A stretch of DNA of 64,000 bases from Paenibacillus sp. sptzw28 (GCF_019550795.1 NZ_CP080545.1:1383501-1447500); one strand, 5' to 3'; shown: positions 16,643 to 25,208, numbered from the stretch's first letter. Made by a program: numbers and translations. The notes: generated by a model not told the origin, from the letters alone.

Positions 16643-17419
16643 TTAGCGTTTCGGGTACAGCGGATAATCGACCTTGGTGGGAACCTCGATAAGGATGAGC
16701 CGCAGCGGCGAACCCTCGGATGCCTCGACAATAACGTTCTGAGCTTCATCGGCGCGGGCAACAAGAAAGTCTTTATGGCGGAAAGCCGTACGTTTCGAAT
16801 CAGCTTCACCATTAGCCCATACTCCTCCGCCTTGAATCGCCAGTGCCGCCAAAGTTCTATCACCCGGTACATCATACCGGTACCGCCCGCCCGACGCGAT
16901 TTGAATGTCCCACATCCGCGCATCGGCAATAATGCTGACCGGCGATCCCTCTCCGATTATTGTTTTCCGGACGAAGCCCTCGCCTTCGGAAAGCGGGAAT
17001 TCCTCGTGGTCATATTGGCTGTATGTCGGCGTCATTCTTAAAGCTTTCTCCATATGAGGCTCGAACCAGATTTGAAACCCTTCCACATCAGGCCCTATAA
17101 AACGCTCCTCGTGACTGACTCCCGAACCGGTTTGCATCAATTGCACGCCGCCGGGGCCAACTGTGCTTTTCGTTCCCAAAGTGTCTCCATGCTGAGCCTG
17201 GCCTGCTATTACATATGTCATGATTTCGAAAGCTTGGTGAGGATGAAGCGGAATGTAACCATCAGCCTTAGCTTTCGCCCATGCCCAGTAGAAGAGGGGG
17301 CCGATTCGTTTCACCACAGAGCCTTCACCGGGAAAGCCGATCGGTTTCTGCTCCGTAATTTTACCGCCGTCAAATGCCCCGACCGCCTGCAGCGCAGGAC
17401 CGTAAACTAATGTTTGCAT
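16643..17419 (-). CDS. Pirin family protein
   Basis: 258 residues with the bicupin pirin pattern: HPHQAFEIMTYVIAGQAQHGDTLG (residues 59-82, metal-binding His), VGPGGVQLMQTGSGVSHEE, and ADARMWDIQIASGGRYRYDVP in the second cupin. Bacterial pirins are iron-binding, and some act as quercetinases or redox-linked regulators. The start has AGGAGGG 7 nt upstream. It follows the doxX gene on the same strand after 122 bp that contain a hairpin; both lie downstream of a marR gene and probably belong to an electrophile/quinone stress response like MhqR regulons (inference). Confidence 0.88.
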   Translation of the reverse strand: MQTLVYGPALQAVGAFDGGKITEQKPIGFPGEGSVVKRIGPLFYWAWAKAKADGYIPLHPHQAFEIMTYVIAGQAQHGDTLGTKSTVGPGGVQLMQTGSGVSHEERFIGPDVEGFQIWFEPHMEKALRMTPTYSQYDHEEFPLSEGEGFVRKTIIGEGSPVSIIADARMWDIQIASGGRYRYDVPGDRTLAALAIQGGGVWANGEADSKRTAFRHKDFLVARADEAQNVIVEASEGSPLRLILIEVPTKVDYPLYPKR

Positions 17420-17474
17420 GCATTTACCCTCCTAAAAAGTTTTTGCGTTACTTGTACGATACACCTCATGGCCA

Positions 17475-17504
17475 GCAGAAAACAGCTTAGTCCTGGTTTT
17501 CTGC
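17475..17504 (-). other. Hairpin between doxX and the pirin gene
   Basis: GCAGAAAAC at 17475-17483 and GTTTTCTGC at 17496-17504 form a perfect 9-bp stem with a 12-nt loop. No T-run follows on the minus strand, so it may be a processing or stabilising element rather than a terminator. Confidence 0.45.
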
Positions 17505-17541
17505 GAAACAACTTTGTTATGCGTCATGGCGAGCACGGATA

Positions 17542-17931
17542 TTAATTCAATGCGTATGCGCCGGGTCCGATGAGGGCCAACCCCACCGAAACTGCAATCA
17601 GAATGACGTTGTACTCGATTCCGTTCTGCGTAACCCAAAAGCCGTTCTTACCGTGAACCGTGATAATTGCGCCGAGCATCAGAATGACGATAAGCGCAGC
17701 TGCTACCGGAGTCCAAAGACCCAGCACCAACAGTAGTCCGCCTGCAACCTCGAGCAATCCGATCAAGAATGCCATGAATACACCGGGCTTAACGCCGATA
17801 GAATCCAGCCACCCGCCGGTTCCTTTCAAGCCGTAACCGCCAAACCAACCGAACAGCTTTTGAGCTCCATGCCCCATAAACGCCAAACCGACAACCAACC
17901 GAACGATCAACAATCCCAATGCGATACTCAT
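17542..17931 (-). CDS. DoxX family membrane protein
   Basis: 129 residues with four predicted membrane segments and the DoxX pattern (LIVRLVVGLAFMGHGAQKLFGWFGG near the start, GLLEVAGGLLLVLGLWTPVAA in the middle). Such proteins sit in the cytoplasmic membrane and are often induced by thiol or quinone stress together with oxidoreductases. ATG 17931 is preferred over an ATG 15 bp upstream because GGAGGAG lies 5 nt before it. A palindromic operator at 17961-17980 matches one in front of the adjacent marR gene, so DoxX is probably repressed by that protein. Confidence 0.85.
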   Translation of the reverse strand: MSIALGLLIVRLVVGLAFMGHGAQKLFGWFGGYGLKGTGGWLDSIGVKPGVFMAFLIGLLEVAGGLLLVLGLWTPVAAALIVILMLGAIITVHGKNGFWVTQNGIEYNVILIAVSVGLALIGPGAYALN

Positions 17932-17960
17932 TTCAATCTCCTCCATTATTTTAAATTAAG

Positions 17961-17980
17961 TTTCTTAAATTTAAGATATT
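17961..17980 (-). promoter_or_regulatory. Probable MarR operator in front of doxX
   Basis: TTTCTTAAATTTAAGATATT is an inverted repeat centred on AAATTT. Its complement reads AATATCTTAAATTTAAGAAA, sharing AATATCTTAA with the element in front of marR. It lies 30-49 nt upstream of the doxX start, where it would block a promoter. Confidence 0.65.
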
Positions 17981-18026
17981 TTGCTTGAGGAAAGGAGCGT
18001 CAAGTTCACCGCGCAAGTATTCTCTG

Positions 18027-18521
18027 CTAAGTGAAGCTCCCTTGGGCTGAAACGCCCAGTTTCTTTAATAATTGAATCGCCTGCGCCCTCTCCTCGGCAG
18101 ACAATCCGCCAACCGCTTTCCGGATCGTTTCCGTATGCTGTGGGAATACTTCGTCAAGAAACTGTATTCCTTTATCCGTGATTTCCGCAAAAATAACTCT
18201 TCGATCATCTTTGGATGCCTTTCGCCTTGCAAGTCCCTTATCGGCAAGCTTATCAACCACATAGGTGATATTGCCGCTTGTCATAAGTATTTTCTCACCG
18301 ATCTGCTGCAGTGGCTGTTCGCCTTTATGATAGAGAAGCTCCAGTACCGCGAACTCCGTCGGATTAAGACCGTGTCGACGAATATCCTGGTGGGCATGTG
18401 CTGTTACCCATTGATGGGCTCTTGAAAGAATGATGAAAAGGTGCAGGGCGTCATCGCCGGAATCTTCATGCTGTGTATCGCCCGTGTTGTGGATTGGTTG
18501 GTCAGTCGGCCCTGTTTTCAT
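18027..18521 (-). CDS. MarR family transcriptional repressor
   Basis: 164 residues with the MarR winged helix: NPTEFAVLELLYHKGEQPLQQIGEKILMTSGNITYVVDKLADKGLARRKASKDDRRVIFAEITDKG (residues 55-120), the DRR wing included. It resembles MhqR/OhrR-like regulators that respond to quinones, peroxides or phenolics. No cysteine is present in the sequence, so direct thiol sensing is unlikely. GGAGGTG precedes the ATG. It is co-oriented with doxX and pirin downstream, and a palindrome at 18553-18572 suggests autorepression. Confidence 0.88.
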   Translation of the reverse strand: MKTGPTDQPIHNTGDTQHEDSGDDALHLFIILSRAHQWVTAHAHQDIRRHGLNPTEFAVLELLYHKGEQPLQQIGEKILMTSGNITYVVDKLADKGLARRKASKDDRRVIFAEITDKGIQFLDEVFPQHTETIRKAVGGLSAEERAQAIQLLKKLGVSAQGSFT

Positions 18522-18552
18522 TAGTATTCACCTCCATTTTCCTTAACGTAAA

Positions 18553-18572
18553 ATATCTTAACTTAAAGATAA
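18553..18572 (-). promoter_or_regulatory. Probable MarR operator in front of marR
   Basis: ATATCTTAACTTAAAGATAA is an inverted repeat (TATCTT ... AAGATA) lying 32-51 nt before the marR start. It shares its left half with the palindrome in front of doxX. The half-site layout resembles the MhqR box of Bacillus, where the halves read TATCTC. Confidence 0.65.
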
Positions 18573-18650
18573 CGCAATCAGAATGTTTTGTCAAGGAAAT
18601 AATTCAGATAAATTTTATCGGTTGTTCGGCTGCCGGCCGGTGCAAGATTC

Positions 18651-18659
18651 TGGTATAAT
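18651..18659 (+). promoter_or_regulatory. Extended -10 promoter of the riboswitch-folD operon
   Basis: TGGTATAAT is an extended -10 box. Transcription would begin at about 18667, just before the aptamer. Confidence 0.6.
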
Positions 18660-18671
18660 AAAGGTATGTAT

Positions 18672-18858
18672 TAAGCCGCATGTAACTGGCGTAACGTGGG
18701 ACAACCATGGGGGAGCAGAGCGGTCTCATGAAGTGGCGACGGACAGCTTGCAAATGAACGGGGCAAGCCGCAGCTGAAGTTGCCATAAGCCGAACGCCTG
18801 GGCAAAGTATTTGAAGGTCTGTGTGCTAATGCTCACTGCCATCGGATGCTTTTTTTTA
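18672..18858 (+). ncRNA. ZTP (pfl) riboswitch with overlapping terminator
   Basis: The two conserved parts of the pfl/ZTP aptamer are present. The 5' part reads ACTGGCG (18685-18691), then GTGGGACAACCATGGGGGAG (18695-18714). The 3' part reads CCGAACGCCTGGGCA (18790-18804), matching the family core CCGCCTGGGC. Between them is a variable insert of about 70 nt. Downstream, TGCC and TCGG (18837-18845) can pair back with GGCA and CCGA of the 3' aptamer part, and T8 follows at 18850-18857. This is a terminator that ligand binding would prevent. ZTP/ZMP signals low 10-formyl-tetrahydrofolate, which fits the folD-fchA genes that follow. Confidence 0.88.
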
Positions 18859-18925
18859 TTTTCCGCTGCATGCTGCAGGTTGTTTTATACGGTACTATCA
18901 CGGGTAGATGAAGGAGGCGCTTATA

Positions 18926-19792
18926 ATGTCTATGCTGTTAACGGCAAAACCGCTTGCCGACCAGTCGTGCAGCGTCATTAAGAATCGCGTACGGGAGTGG
19001 CAGCTTGCCGGAACGAATCCTTCGCTTGCTGTGCTTATGGTCCAGGGAGACCCGGCATCGGCCGCATACGCTCAGGCGAAGCGGCGGTTTGCCGACAAGC
19101 TTGGAATTCGCATGGAGCTGCTGGAGTTTGGCCGCGAAGTGACGGAAACCAGGCTCTTGGGGGAAATCAGGCGTCTGAATGAAGCATCCGACATTCACGG
19201 GATCATGCTCGAACTGCCCCTGCCTGAAGGAATCAGAGCGGAGACGCTATGCGAGGCGATCGATCCGCTCAAAGATGTCGACGGTATCACTCCTGCAAAC
19301 AAGCTTGCCTGTTTGACCGGTGGCCCGGGCCTGCTCCCGGCGACTCCACAGTCATGCATCAGGCTGCTTCGCGAAAACGGCTTCGGGCTCCAAGGCAAGC
19401 ATGTTGTTCTGGTCGGAAGGGGAGAGACCGTGGGCCGTCCGCTCATGAATATGCTGCTGCGTGAAAATGCAACCATAACGGTATGCCACTCGCACACGCC
19501 CGACCTCGCTGTCCACATCAAACATGCCGATATCGTCATTGCAGCGGCAGGCCGTCCCGGCCTCATCACACCTGAAATGGTTCACCCGCAGCTTGTGGTC
19601 ATTGATGCCGGTATAAATGAGAAAGCGGACGGAAGCGGAATAGTAGGCGACGCGGCGCATGAAACCGGCCGGTATGTCCATGCGATATCGCCTGTTCCCG
19701 GCGGCGTAGGCACGTTAACGACTGCGATCTTGTTTGAAAATGTTCTTCGGGCGGTTGATTTGCTCCACAGTACGGGGAGGCTGAAGCAATGA
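18926..19792 (+). CDS. folD: Bifunctional methylene-tetrahydrofolate dehydrogenase/cyclohydrolase-like FolD
   Basis: 288 residues. The catalytic Lys is in YAQAKRRF (Tyr48, Lys52), and the KDVDG Asp119 is present. Nucleotide binding is shown by VVLVGRGETVGRP and the end by SPVPGGVGTLTTAIL. FolD interconverts methylene-, methenyl- and formyl-tetrahydrofolate in the cytoplasm. Two departures from the canonical sequence are visible: ELPLP where QLPLP is usual (Glu96 for the active-site Gln) and PATP where PCTP is usual. The start at 18926 follows AAGGAGG at 18911-18917. It is under the ZTP riboswitch and overlaps a cyclohydrolase-family gene by 4 bp. Confidence 0.88.
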   Translation: MSMLLTAKPLADQSCSVIKNRVREWQLAGTNPSLAVLMVQGDPASAAYAQAKRRFADKLGIRMELLEFGREVTETRLLGEIRRLNEASDIHGIMLELPLPEGIRAETLCEAIDPLKDVDGITPANKLACLTGGPGLLPATPQSCIRLLRENGFGLQGKHVVLVGRGETVGRPLMNMLLRENATITVCHSHTPDLAVHIKHADIVIAAAGRPGLITPEMVHPQLVVIDAGINEKADGSGIVGDAAHETGRYVHAISPVPGGVGTLTTAILFENVLRAVDLLHSTGRLKQ

Positions 19793-20415
19793 ACGGGTCA
19801 TGGAATAGCTCCATACGTTTGTTTCTGGATGAAGCGGCTTCGGCTTCGCCAACGCCGGGCGGCGGAAGCGTGGCAGCGCTGGCTGCAGCCCTTGGCGCAT
19901 CGATGGGATCGATGGTTTCAACGCTGACAACAGGTAAGCGGCATGAAGCCGTTCGAGAACAGATGGCGGCAACGGCTGAAGAAATGTCGGAAGCGATGCG
20001 CCAATGCGAGACTTTGATGAACCGGGATATAGAATCCTTTAATAATTATATGAGCGCACTTGCGCTGCCCAAAGCTTCGTCCGCTGAACGGGATGCTCGC
20101 AGCCGGGCAATTGGCCAGGCTGCCGTGAGAGCCGCTGAAGTGCCGCTGTCTTTAATGAAATTAATCCATCGTCTGCTCATTGTATTAGACGAATCGGTGC
20201 ATGAGGTGAACCGGAACGTTATCTCGGATTGGGGAATCGCCGCACTAATGCTGGATGCGGCAGCCCAATCCGCCTGGCTCACTGTGGAGATTAATGTCGC
20301 TTCCATCAATGATGTAGAAGCTGCCGGCCGATTTCAAGAGCAAGGGTCTCAATTGTCGGATGAGATCGCCCAGCTGAAACAAACGGTTATGCGTAATGTA
20401 AGAGCACGGTTGTAA
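19789..20415 (+). CDS. fchA: Methenyl-tetrahydrofolate cyclohydrolase/formiminotransferase-cyclodeaminase family protein
   Basis: 208 residues, all helical in pattern, with the family start SIRLFLDEAASASPTPGGGSVAALAAALGASMGSMV and a central RDIESFNNYMSALALPK (conserved Asp/Tyr region). The family includes FchA, which hydrolyses methenyl- to formyl-tetrahydrofolate, and the cyclodeaminase half of FTCD. Its ATG overlaps the folD stop (ATGA), so the two are translationally coupled. With the altered FolD active site upstream, it may supply the cyclohydrolase step. Which of the two family reactions it performs is not settled by sequence. Confidence 0.8.
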   Translation: MNGSWNSSIRLFLDEAASASPTPGGGSVAALAAALGASMGSMVSTLTTGKRHEAVREQMAATAEEMSEAMRQCETLMNRDIESFNNYMSALALPKASSAERDARSRAIGQAAVRAAEVPLSLMKLIHRLLIVLDESVHEVNRNVISDWGIAALMLDAAAQSAWLTVEINVASINDVEAAGRFQEQGSQLSDEIAQLKQTVMRNVRARL

Positions 20416-20545
20416 AGAGGAGCTTCCGATTATTAACCAACGATACTTAAATGCGCATTACCCGGTTTTGTTTCCGGCATTCGGTCGGGTTTGTACGTCG
20501 TTATTTGCGCAGAATATTATAGAAGGGATAATTTTGGAAGCTGTG

Positions 20546-20582
20546 AAAAAAAAGACTGAAGAGCCGCTTTGTCGCTCCTCAG
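20546..20582 (-). terminator. Intrinsic terminator of the YhcN-type lipoprotein gene
   Basis: On the minus strand CTGAGGAGC and GCTCTTCAG pair (one G-U) around a 9-nt loop and run into TCTTTTTTTT. It overlaps the last codons of the gene. Confidence 0.8.
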
Positions 20583-21325
20583 CCCTGATGGATAATGGCA
20601 TTCCCGCGTCGCTGCTGCACGTCCAGCGGTTCCGGAACCGCGTGTCCGCCGGCAAACTGATGCTTGATCAGAGTGTTGAAGGATTCGGTCCATGGAGTAA
20701 GCGAATGTCCCGCCCATGCCTCCTGTGCATATTGGACTAAATGGTTAACGAATTCCTGATTGGCGGAAATATGAACCTCCTGCACTGTAGGCGCTATTCT
20801 GCGCACATGGAGGGCAATTGTTTGCTTCAGCTCGCTCGATATATCATTATGGTCGTTTATGGAGAAATACGAATTGAAAGGACCGACGATTCGTTGATTA
20901 TTCCAATAAGGGCTGCCGTTGGAATGATTATAGACCCCTTCCTGGGCGCCGGAATTGTCCTGCTCTCTGGATTCAGCTCCTCCGGTGTTGCGCGTTCCAA
21001 CGGCCGTCCAATCCATCGTCATAGCCACATAGGCGTTCTTGTCGGTCAGAAACACCAGTGCTCCGGCCACACCGTTTATATTGGAGACGTCGGTCGACAG
21101 GAGAGAGCTGTATTCGAACCAGGCGTTATCATGCTGGCCGGGAAGACCGCTCATCGAGCCGTACATCTTACTTCCGACGCGCTTGGGATCGCCGCTTTGC
21201 CGTGAACCGTAATCGTATGTGCTGTCCTGCAAATGCCTCTTATAATTGCAGCCGGATATTCCCGCAGCGACTGTTACTGTCGTTAGTAATACAATAAAGG
21301 TGCGAATCGCTTTGCGCTTTCTCAT
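20579..21325 (-). CDS. YhcN/YlaJ-type sporulation lipoprotein
   Basis: 248 residues. Signal peptide with lipobox AGISGC (Cys about residue 26). The mature part is polar, followed by a YhcN/YlaJ-like region: AYVAMTMDWTAVG, then DISSELKQTIALHVRRIAPTVQEVHISANQEFVNHLVQYAQEA near residues 165-210. In Bacillus such lipoproteins are made in the forespore and occur at the spore inner membrane. ATG 21325 has AAGGAAGGAG upstream; a longer frame runs further upstream but has no ribosome site. It is convergent with folD-fchA and divergent from the cta operon. Confidence 0.7.
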   Translation of the reverse strand: MRKRKAIRTFIVLLTTVTVAAGISGCNYKRHLQDSTYDYGSRQSGDPKRVGSKMYGSMSGLPGQHDNAWFEYSSLLSTDVSNINGVAGALVFLTDKNAYVAMTMDWTAVGTRNTGGAESREQDNSGAQEGVYNHSNGSPYWNNQRIVGPFNSYFSINDHNDISSELKQTIALHVRRIAPTVQEVHISANQEFVNHLVQYAQEAWAGHSLTPWTESFNTLIKHQFAGGHAVPEPLDVQQRRGNAIIHQG

Positions 21326-21533
21326 GGTGAGTGGCTCCTTCCTTAAGCTCTCCTTAGGATGGGCGTCGAAAGTTGAAATATGCACGCTGCCAAGATACAT
21401 AAAGACCCATGGTTTATGCACACAATGTAGGATAGACATGGAGGGTCGGAAACCGCCGTTTGGCAAGGAAAAAAACCGATAATATCGCGGTTTTGACAGC
21501 TTTGAGAACAATTTGTGAACTCTTCCTCGAACA

Positions 21534-21562
21534 TTGACAAATAGAACCTTCAACTTTATATT
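21534..21562 (+). promoter_or_regulatory. Sigma-A promoter of the cta oxidase operon
   Basis: TTGACA at 21534-21539 and TATATT at 21557-21562 are separated by exactly 17 bp. This leaves a 5' UTR of about 110 nt before ctaC. The rest of the 352-bp gap between the divergent genes shows nothing else clear. Confidence 0.75.
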
Positions 21563-21677
21563 TAATAAAGTGATTAAGATTGCGGAAGTTTGTCTAAACA
21601 TCAGTGAAGTACGCAGTAGAAGCCGATTTTTCCGCCATCCACGGCAGCTGCGAAAAAGTAAAAAGTGGGGTTGATTG

Positions 21678-22718
21678 ATGATGAATCGGTGGCACGTTCT
21701 AAAACGGCTTATGCCGCTTCTTGCCGGAATGGTGTTGCTGCTGTCAGCATGTGGACGAGCTGACCTGTCGACACTTAGACCGCAAGGGCCGGTTGCCGAA
21801 GAACAGTTCGGACTAATGAAGCTCACTATCGCGATCATGGTGCTGGTCGTTGTAGTCGTTTTTGCAATTGCTTTCTATGTAATTATTCGTTTCCGCCGCC
21901 GCCCAGGCGACAAAATTCCCGTGCAAGTAGAAGGGAACCACAAGCTCGAGATTATCTGGACGGTCATTCCAATTATTCTTCTTGTAATCCTCGGTGTTCC
22001 GACTATCAAATCGGTGTTCGGGCTTGCCCAAGATTACACCAAGGATCCCAATGCGATTCAGGTCAAAGTAACCGCTCACCAGTACTGGTGGGAATTTGAA
22101 TATCCCAAATACGGTGTGAAAACAGCCCAGGAGCTGCTCATACCTAATGATGCCGTCATCTCTATTGAAGCGAAAACGGCGGATGTGCTCCACTCGTTCT
22201 GGATTCCGTCGCTTGCGGGTAAAACGGACGCCAACCCGGGCGGAAACGTCAATACAATGTTCTTTAAAGCTCCGAAAACAGGTGTGTATCTGGGTAAATG
22301 CGCGGAGCTGTGCGGCCCTTCTCACGCGCTTATGGATTTTAAGGTTAAAGTAGTTGACCGCGCATCGTTTGAACGCTGGGTGACAGCAATGAAAGAACCG
22401 GTTGCGCTGCCGGAAAATCAGGAAATCGCGGACGTATTGACTAAGCAGTGCTTGTCCTGCCATGCGATCGGTGCAAACGGCGGACAGCTGTATCCTAGCC
22501 TTACCGGTATTGGAAGCCGTGATTCGATAGCCGGCATTTTGGTCAACAGCGACGATCCTAAATATAAGTATGAAGGCCCGATCGAGCAAAACCTTGTCAC
22601 ATGGATAAAGGATCCGCAAAGGGTGAAGCCAGGCACGTTGATGCCGAAGGTCGATCTGACTGAACAACAAATTGAAGCCATTGCGAAGTATTTGGCGGGC
22701 TTGAAGCTTAATTATTAA
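21678..22718 (+). CDS. ctaC: Cytochrome caa3 oxidase subunit II with fused cytochrome c
   Basis: 346 residues. Lipobox LLLSAC near residue 24, two membrane segments (to about residue 110), a cupredoxin domain with the CuA ligands (HSFWIPSLAGKTD, then CAELCGPSHALM near 215) and a C-terminal cytochrome c domain (CLSCHAIG haem site, Met ligand in GTLMPKVD). It accepts electrons from cytochrome c and passes them to subunit I on the outer face of the membrane. ATG 21678 was chosen 7 nt after GTGGGG. First gene of ctaCDEF. Confidence 0.95.
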   Translation: MMNRWHVLKRLMPLLAGMVLLLSACGRADLSTLRPQGPVAEEQFGLMKLTIAIMVLVVVVVFAIAFYVIIRFRRRPGDKIPVQVEGNHKLEIIWTVIPIILLVILGVPTIKSVFGLAQDYTKDPNAIQVKVTAHQYWWEFEYPKYGVKTAQELLIPNDAVISIEAKTADVLHSFWIPSLAGKTDANPGGNVNTMFFKAPKTGVYLGKCAELCGPSHALMDFKVKVVDRASFERWVTAMKEPVALPENQEIADVLTKQCLSCHAIGANGGQLYPSLTGIGSRDSIAGILVNSDDPKYKYEGPIEQNLVTWIKDPQRVKPGTLMPKVDLTEQQIEAIAKYLAGLKLNY

Positions 22719-22740
22719 AGGATTGAAGGAGGTACCAACG

Positions 22741-24588
22741 TTGGCTCACGCACATGCGGTTAAGCGGTATAGCGGCCTGATGGATTGGCTTACGACCGTT
22801 GACCATAAGAAAATTGGCATACTGTATTTGATGGCCGGGGGCTTCTTCTTCCTCGTCGGAGGTCTGGAAGCGATCCTTATCCGGATTCAACTATGGCAGC
22901 CCCAGAATGATTTCGTCAGCGCGGACACATATAACGAGCTGCTGACGATGCACGGAACTACAATGATCTTCCTTGCGGCTATGCCGATGCTGTTCGCGCT
23001 TATGAATGCGGTCGTTCCGCTTCAGATCGGAGCGCGCGACGTCGCGTTCCCGTTTGTGAACGCGCTCGGCTTCTGGACATTCTTTGCCGGCGGCGTTCTG
23101 CTGAATGTCAGCTGGTTTACGGGCGGCGCTCCGGACGCAGGCTGGACATCGTACGTTCCGCTTGCAAGTCCGATTTACAATGCCGACCATGGGGTCGACT
23201 ACTATGTCATGGGCCTGCAAATAGCCGGTATCGGTACGCTGGTCGGTGGGATTAACTTCCTGGCGACAATTATCAATATGCGTGCTCCGGGCATGAGCTT
23301 CATGCGTATGCCGATGTTCACCTGGACCGCTTTCATTACTTCGGCGCTTATTCTGTTCGCTTTCCCTGCGCTGACCGTCGGTTTGGTGGCACTTATGTTC
23401 GACCGGTTGTTCCATGCCAACTTCTTTGAAGTATCGAATGGCGGTAACGCTGTTCTTTGGGAGCATATCTTCTGGATCTTCGGACATCCTGAAGTATATA
23501 TTCTGATTTTGCCGGCTTTCGGCGTCATTTCGGAAGTAATCAGTACGTTCTCGCGTAAACGCCTGTTCGGTTACAGCTCGATGGTTTTCGCAACCGTGCT
23601 GATCGGTTTCCTCGGTTTCATGGTTTGGGCGCATCACATGTTTACGACCGGCCTCGGTCCGGTTGCAAACGCATTGTTCTCTATTGCGACAATGCTGATC
23701 GCGGTTCCGACCGGCATTAAGATCTTCAACTGGTTGTTCACAATGTGGGGCGGTTCAATCCGTTTCACTACGGCAAACCTGTTCGCGGTCGGCTTTATTC
23801 CGACCTTCGTTATGGGGGGCGTAACCGGGGTAATGCTTGCAGCGGCGCCTGCCGATTACCAGTATCATGATACCTACTTCGTAGTCGCTCACTTTCACTA
23901 CGTTATCGTTGGCGGTCTGATTCTGGGCATTTTCTCCGGACTGTACTATTGGTGGCCAAAGATGTTCGGCCGTATGCTGAACGAAACGCTTGGCAAATGG
24001 ACATTCTGGACCTTCTTCATAGGCTTCCACCTTACGTTCTTCCTGCAGCATTTCCTAGGTCTGATGGGGATGCCTCGTCGGGTATGGACCTATCTGGACG
24101 GCATGGGCTTCAATAACCTGAATATGATCAGTACAGTAGGCGCTTTCTTAATGGGCTTCGGTACGATCTTCTTCCTTATCAATATTGTGGTAACATCGGC
24201 CAAGCCGCGCACCGCAACGAACGATCCTTGGGAAGACGGACGTACGCTGGAGTGGACGATCCCGTCCCCGCCGCCGGAATACAACTTTGCGCAGACACCG
24301 CTTGTTCGCGGCTATGATCCTTTCTGGAAAGAAAAAATGGAAGGCAAGAAGACGATGACGCCGGCTGAACCGCTCGGTTCGATCCATATGCCGTCTCCTT
24401 CGATTCTGCCGCTCATTATGTCGATAGGCTTATTCATTGCAGGACTTGCTTTCATGTATCATCACACGTTGTTTGGAATTCTGGGTCTTGTCATCACCTT
24501 CGGATGCATGTTCCTCCGTTCGGTAATTGACGATCACGGCTTTCATATCGAACCTGAAGAACTGCACGACAAGGGGGTAAAAGCATGA
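22741..24588 (+). CDS. ctaD: Cytochrome caa3 oxidase subunit I
   Basis: 615 residues, about 14 membrane segments. Haem and CuB ligands are visible: HGTTMIFLA (haem a His), WEHIFWIFGHPEVYILILPAFG (CuB His and cross-linked Tyr), AHHMFTTG (CuB His pair), and HFHYV (haem His). This is the catalytic, proton-pumping subunit reducing oxygen to water. TTG 22741 was chosen because AAGGAGGT lies 10-17 nt upstream; the earlier frame start would include that site. Its stop overlaps ctaE by 4 bp. Confidence 0.95.
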   Translation: MAHAHAVKRYSGLMDWLTTVDHKKIGILYLMAGGFFFLVGGLEAILIRIQLWQPQNDFVSADTYNELLTMHGTTMIFLAAMPMLFALMNAVVPLQIGARDVAFPFVNALGFWTFFAGGVLLNVSWFTGGAPDAGWTSYVPLASPIYNADHGVDYYVMGLQIAGIGTLVGGINFLATIINMRAPGMSFMRMPMFTWTAFITSALILFAFPALTVGLVALMFDRLFHANFFEVSNGGNAVLWEHIFWIFGHPEVYILILPAFGVISEVISTFSRKRLFGYSSMVFATVLIGFLGFMVWAHHMFTTGLGPVANALFSIATMLIAVPTGIKIFNWLFTMWGGSIRFTTANLFAVGFIPTFVMGGVTGVMLAAAPADYQYHDTYFVVAHFHYVIVGGLILGIFSGLYYWWPKMFGRMLNETLGKWTFWTFFIGFHLTFFLQHFLGLMGMPRRVWTYLDGMGFNNLNMISTVGAFLMGFGTIFFLINIVVTSAKPRTATNDPWEDGRTLEWTIPSPPPEYNFAQTPLVRGYDPFWKEKMEGKKTMTPAEPLGSIHMPSPSILPLIMSIGLFIAGLAFMYHHTLFGILGLVITFGCMFLRSVIDDHGFHIEPEELHDKGVKA

Positions 24589-25205
24589 GCGCACACTCGC
24601 ATGTAGACGGCAAGCTGCCGCACGAGCCGGAGAAGGCAACTCTCGAAGGCCGCAATAAGGTGCTCGGCTTCTGGCTATTCCTTGGCGGTGAGACGGTCTT
24701 GTTCGGTACGTTGTTCTCAATGTTTCTGGCGCTGCGTCATCAAGTCGGCGACGGAAATCCGACCCCTCAGGAACTGTTTCAGCTTCCAATGATTGCAGGG
24801 GCAACGTTCATACTGTTGGCTTCGAGCTTGACCAGCGTATTTGCCATCCAGGCGATGCATGCTAATCAAGTGAAATCGATGATCAACTGGCTCGTGATAA
24901 CGGTAATTTTGGGACTTGGTTTCCTTGGTCTTGAAATTTATGAATTCAACCACTACGTGCACGAAGGCCATAAGTTATCAACCAGCGCTTTCAGCTCATC
25001 GTTCTATACGCTGGTCGGCTTCCACGGCGCTCACGTCGCATTCGGTGTGATCTGGATTTCACTGCTGATCGCTCAAATTGCGAAAAAAGGGCTTACCGTT
25101 GTAACTGCGCCGAAAATATATGTTGCCGGTATGTACTGGCACTTTATCGACGTCGTGTGGGTATTCATCTTCACCGTCGTTTACCTGATGGGAAAGGTGG
25201 GTTAA
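24585..25205 (+). CDS. ctaE: Cytochrome caa3 oxidase subunit III
   Basis: 206 residues with five membrane segments; typical patterns are GFWLFLGGETVLFGTLFSMF near the start, FYTLVGFHGAHVAFGVIWIS in the middle and YWHFIDVVWVFIFTVVYL at the end. The subunit stabilises the catalytic core in the membrane. ATG overlaps the ctaD stop, so translation is coupled. Confidence 0.95.
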   Translation: MSAHSHVDGKLPHEPEKATLEGRNKVLGFWLFLGGETVLFGTLFSMFLALRHQVGDGNPTPQELFQLPMIAGATFILLASSLTSVFAIQAMHANQVKSMINWLVITVILGLGFLGLEIYEFNHYVHEGHKLSTSAFSSSFYTLVGFHGAHVAFGVIWISLLIAQIAKKGLTVVTAPKIYVAGMYWHFIDVVWVFIFTVVYLMGKVG

Positions 25206-25208
25206 CGA

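Noticed and set aside
22891..23637. Minus-strand frame of 248 codons inside ctaD
   Set aside because: It is the antisense of conserved haem-copper oxidase sequence and has an implausible Arg/Glu/His-rich composition.
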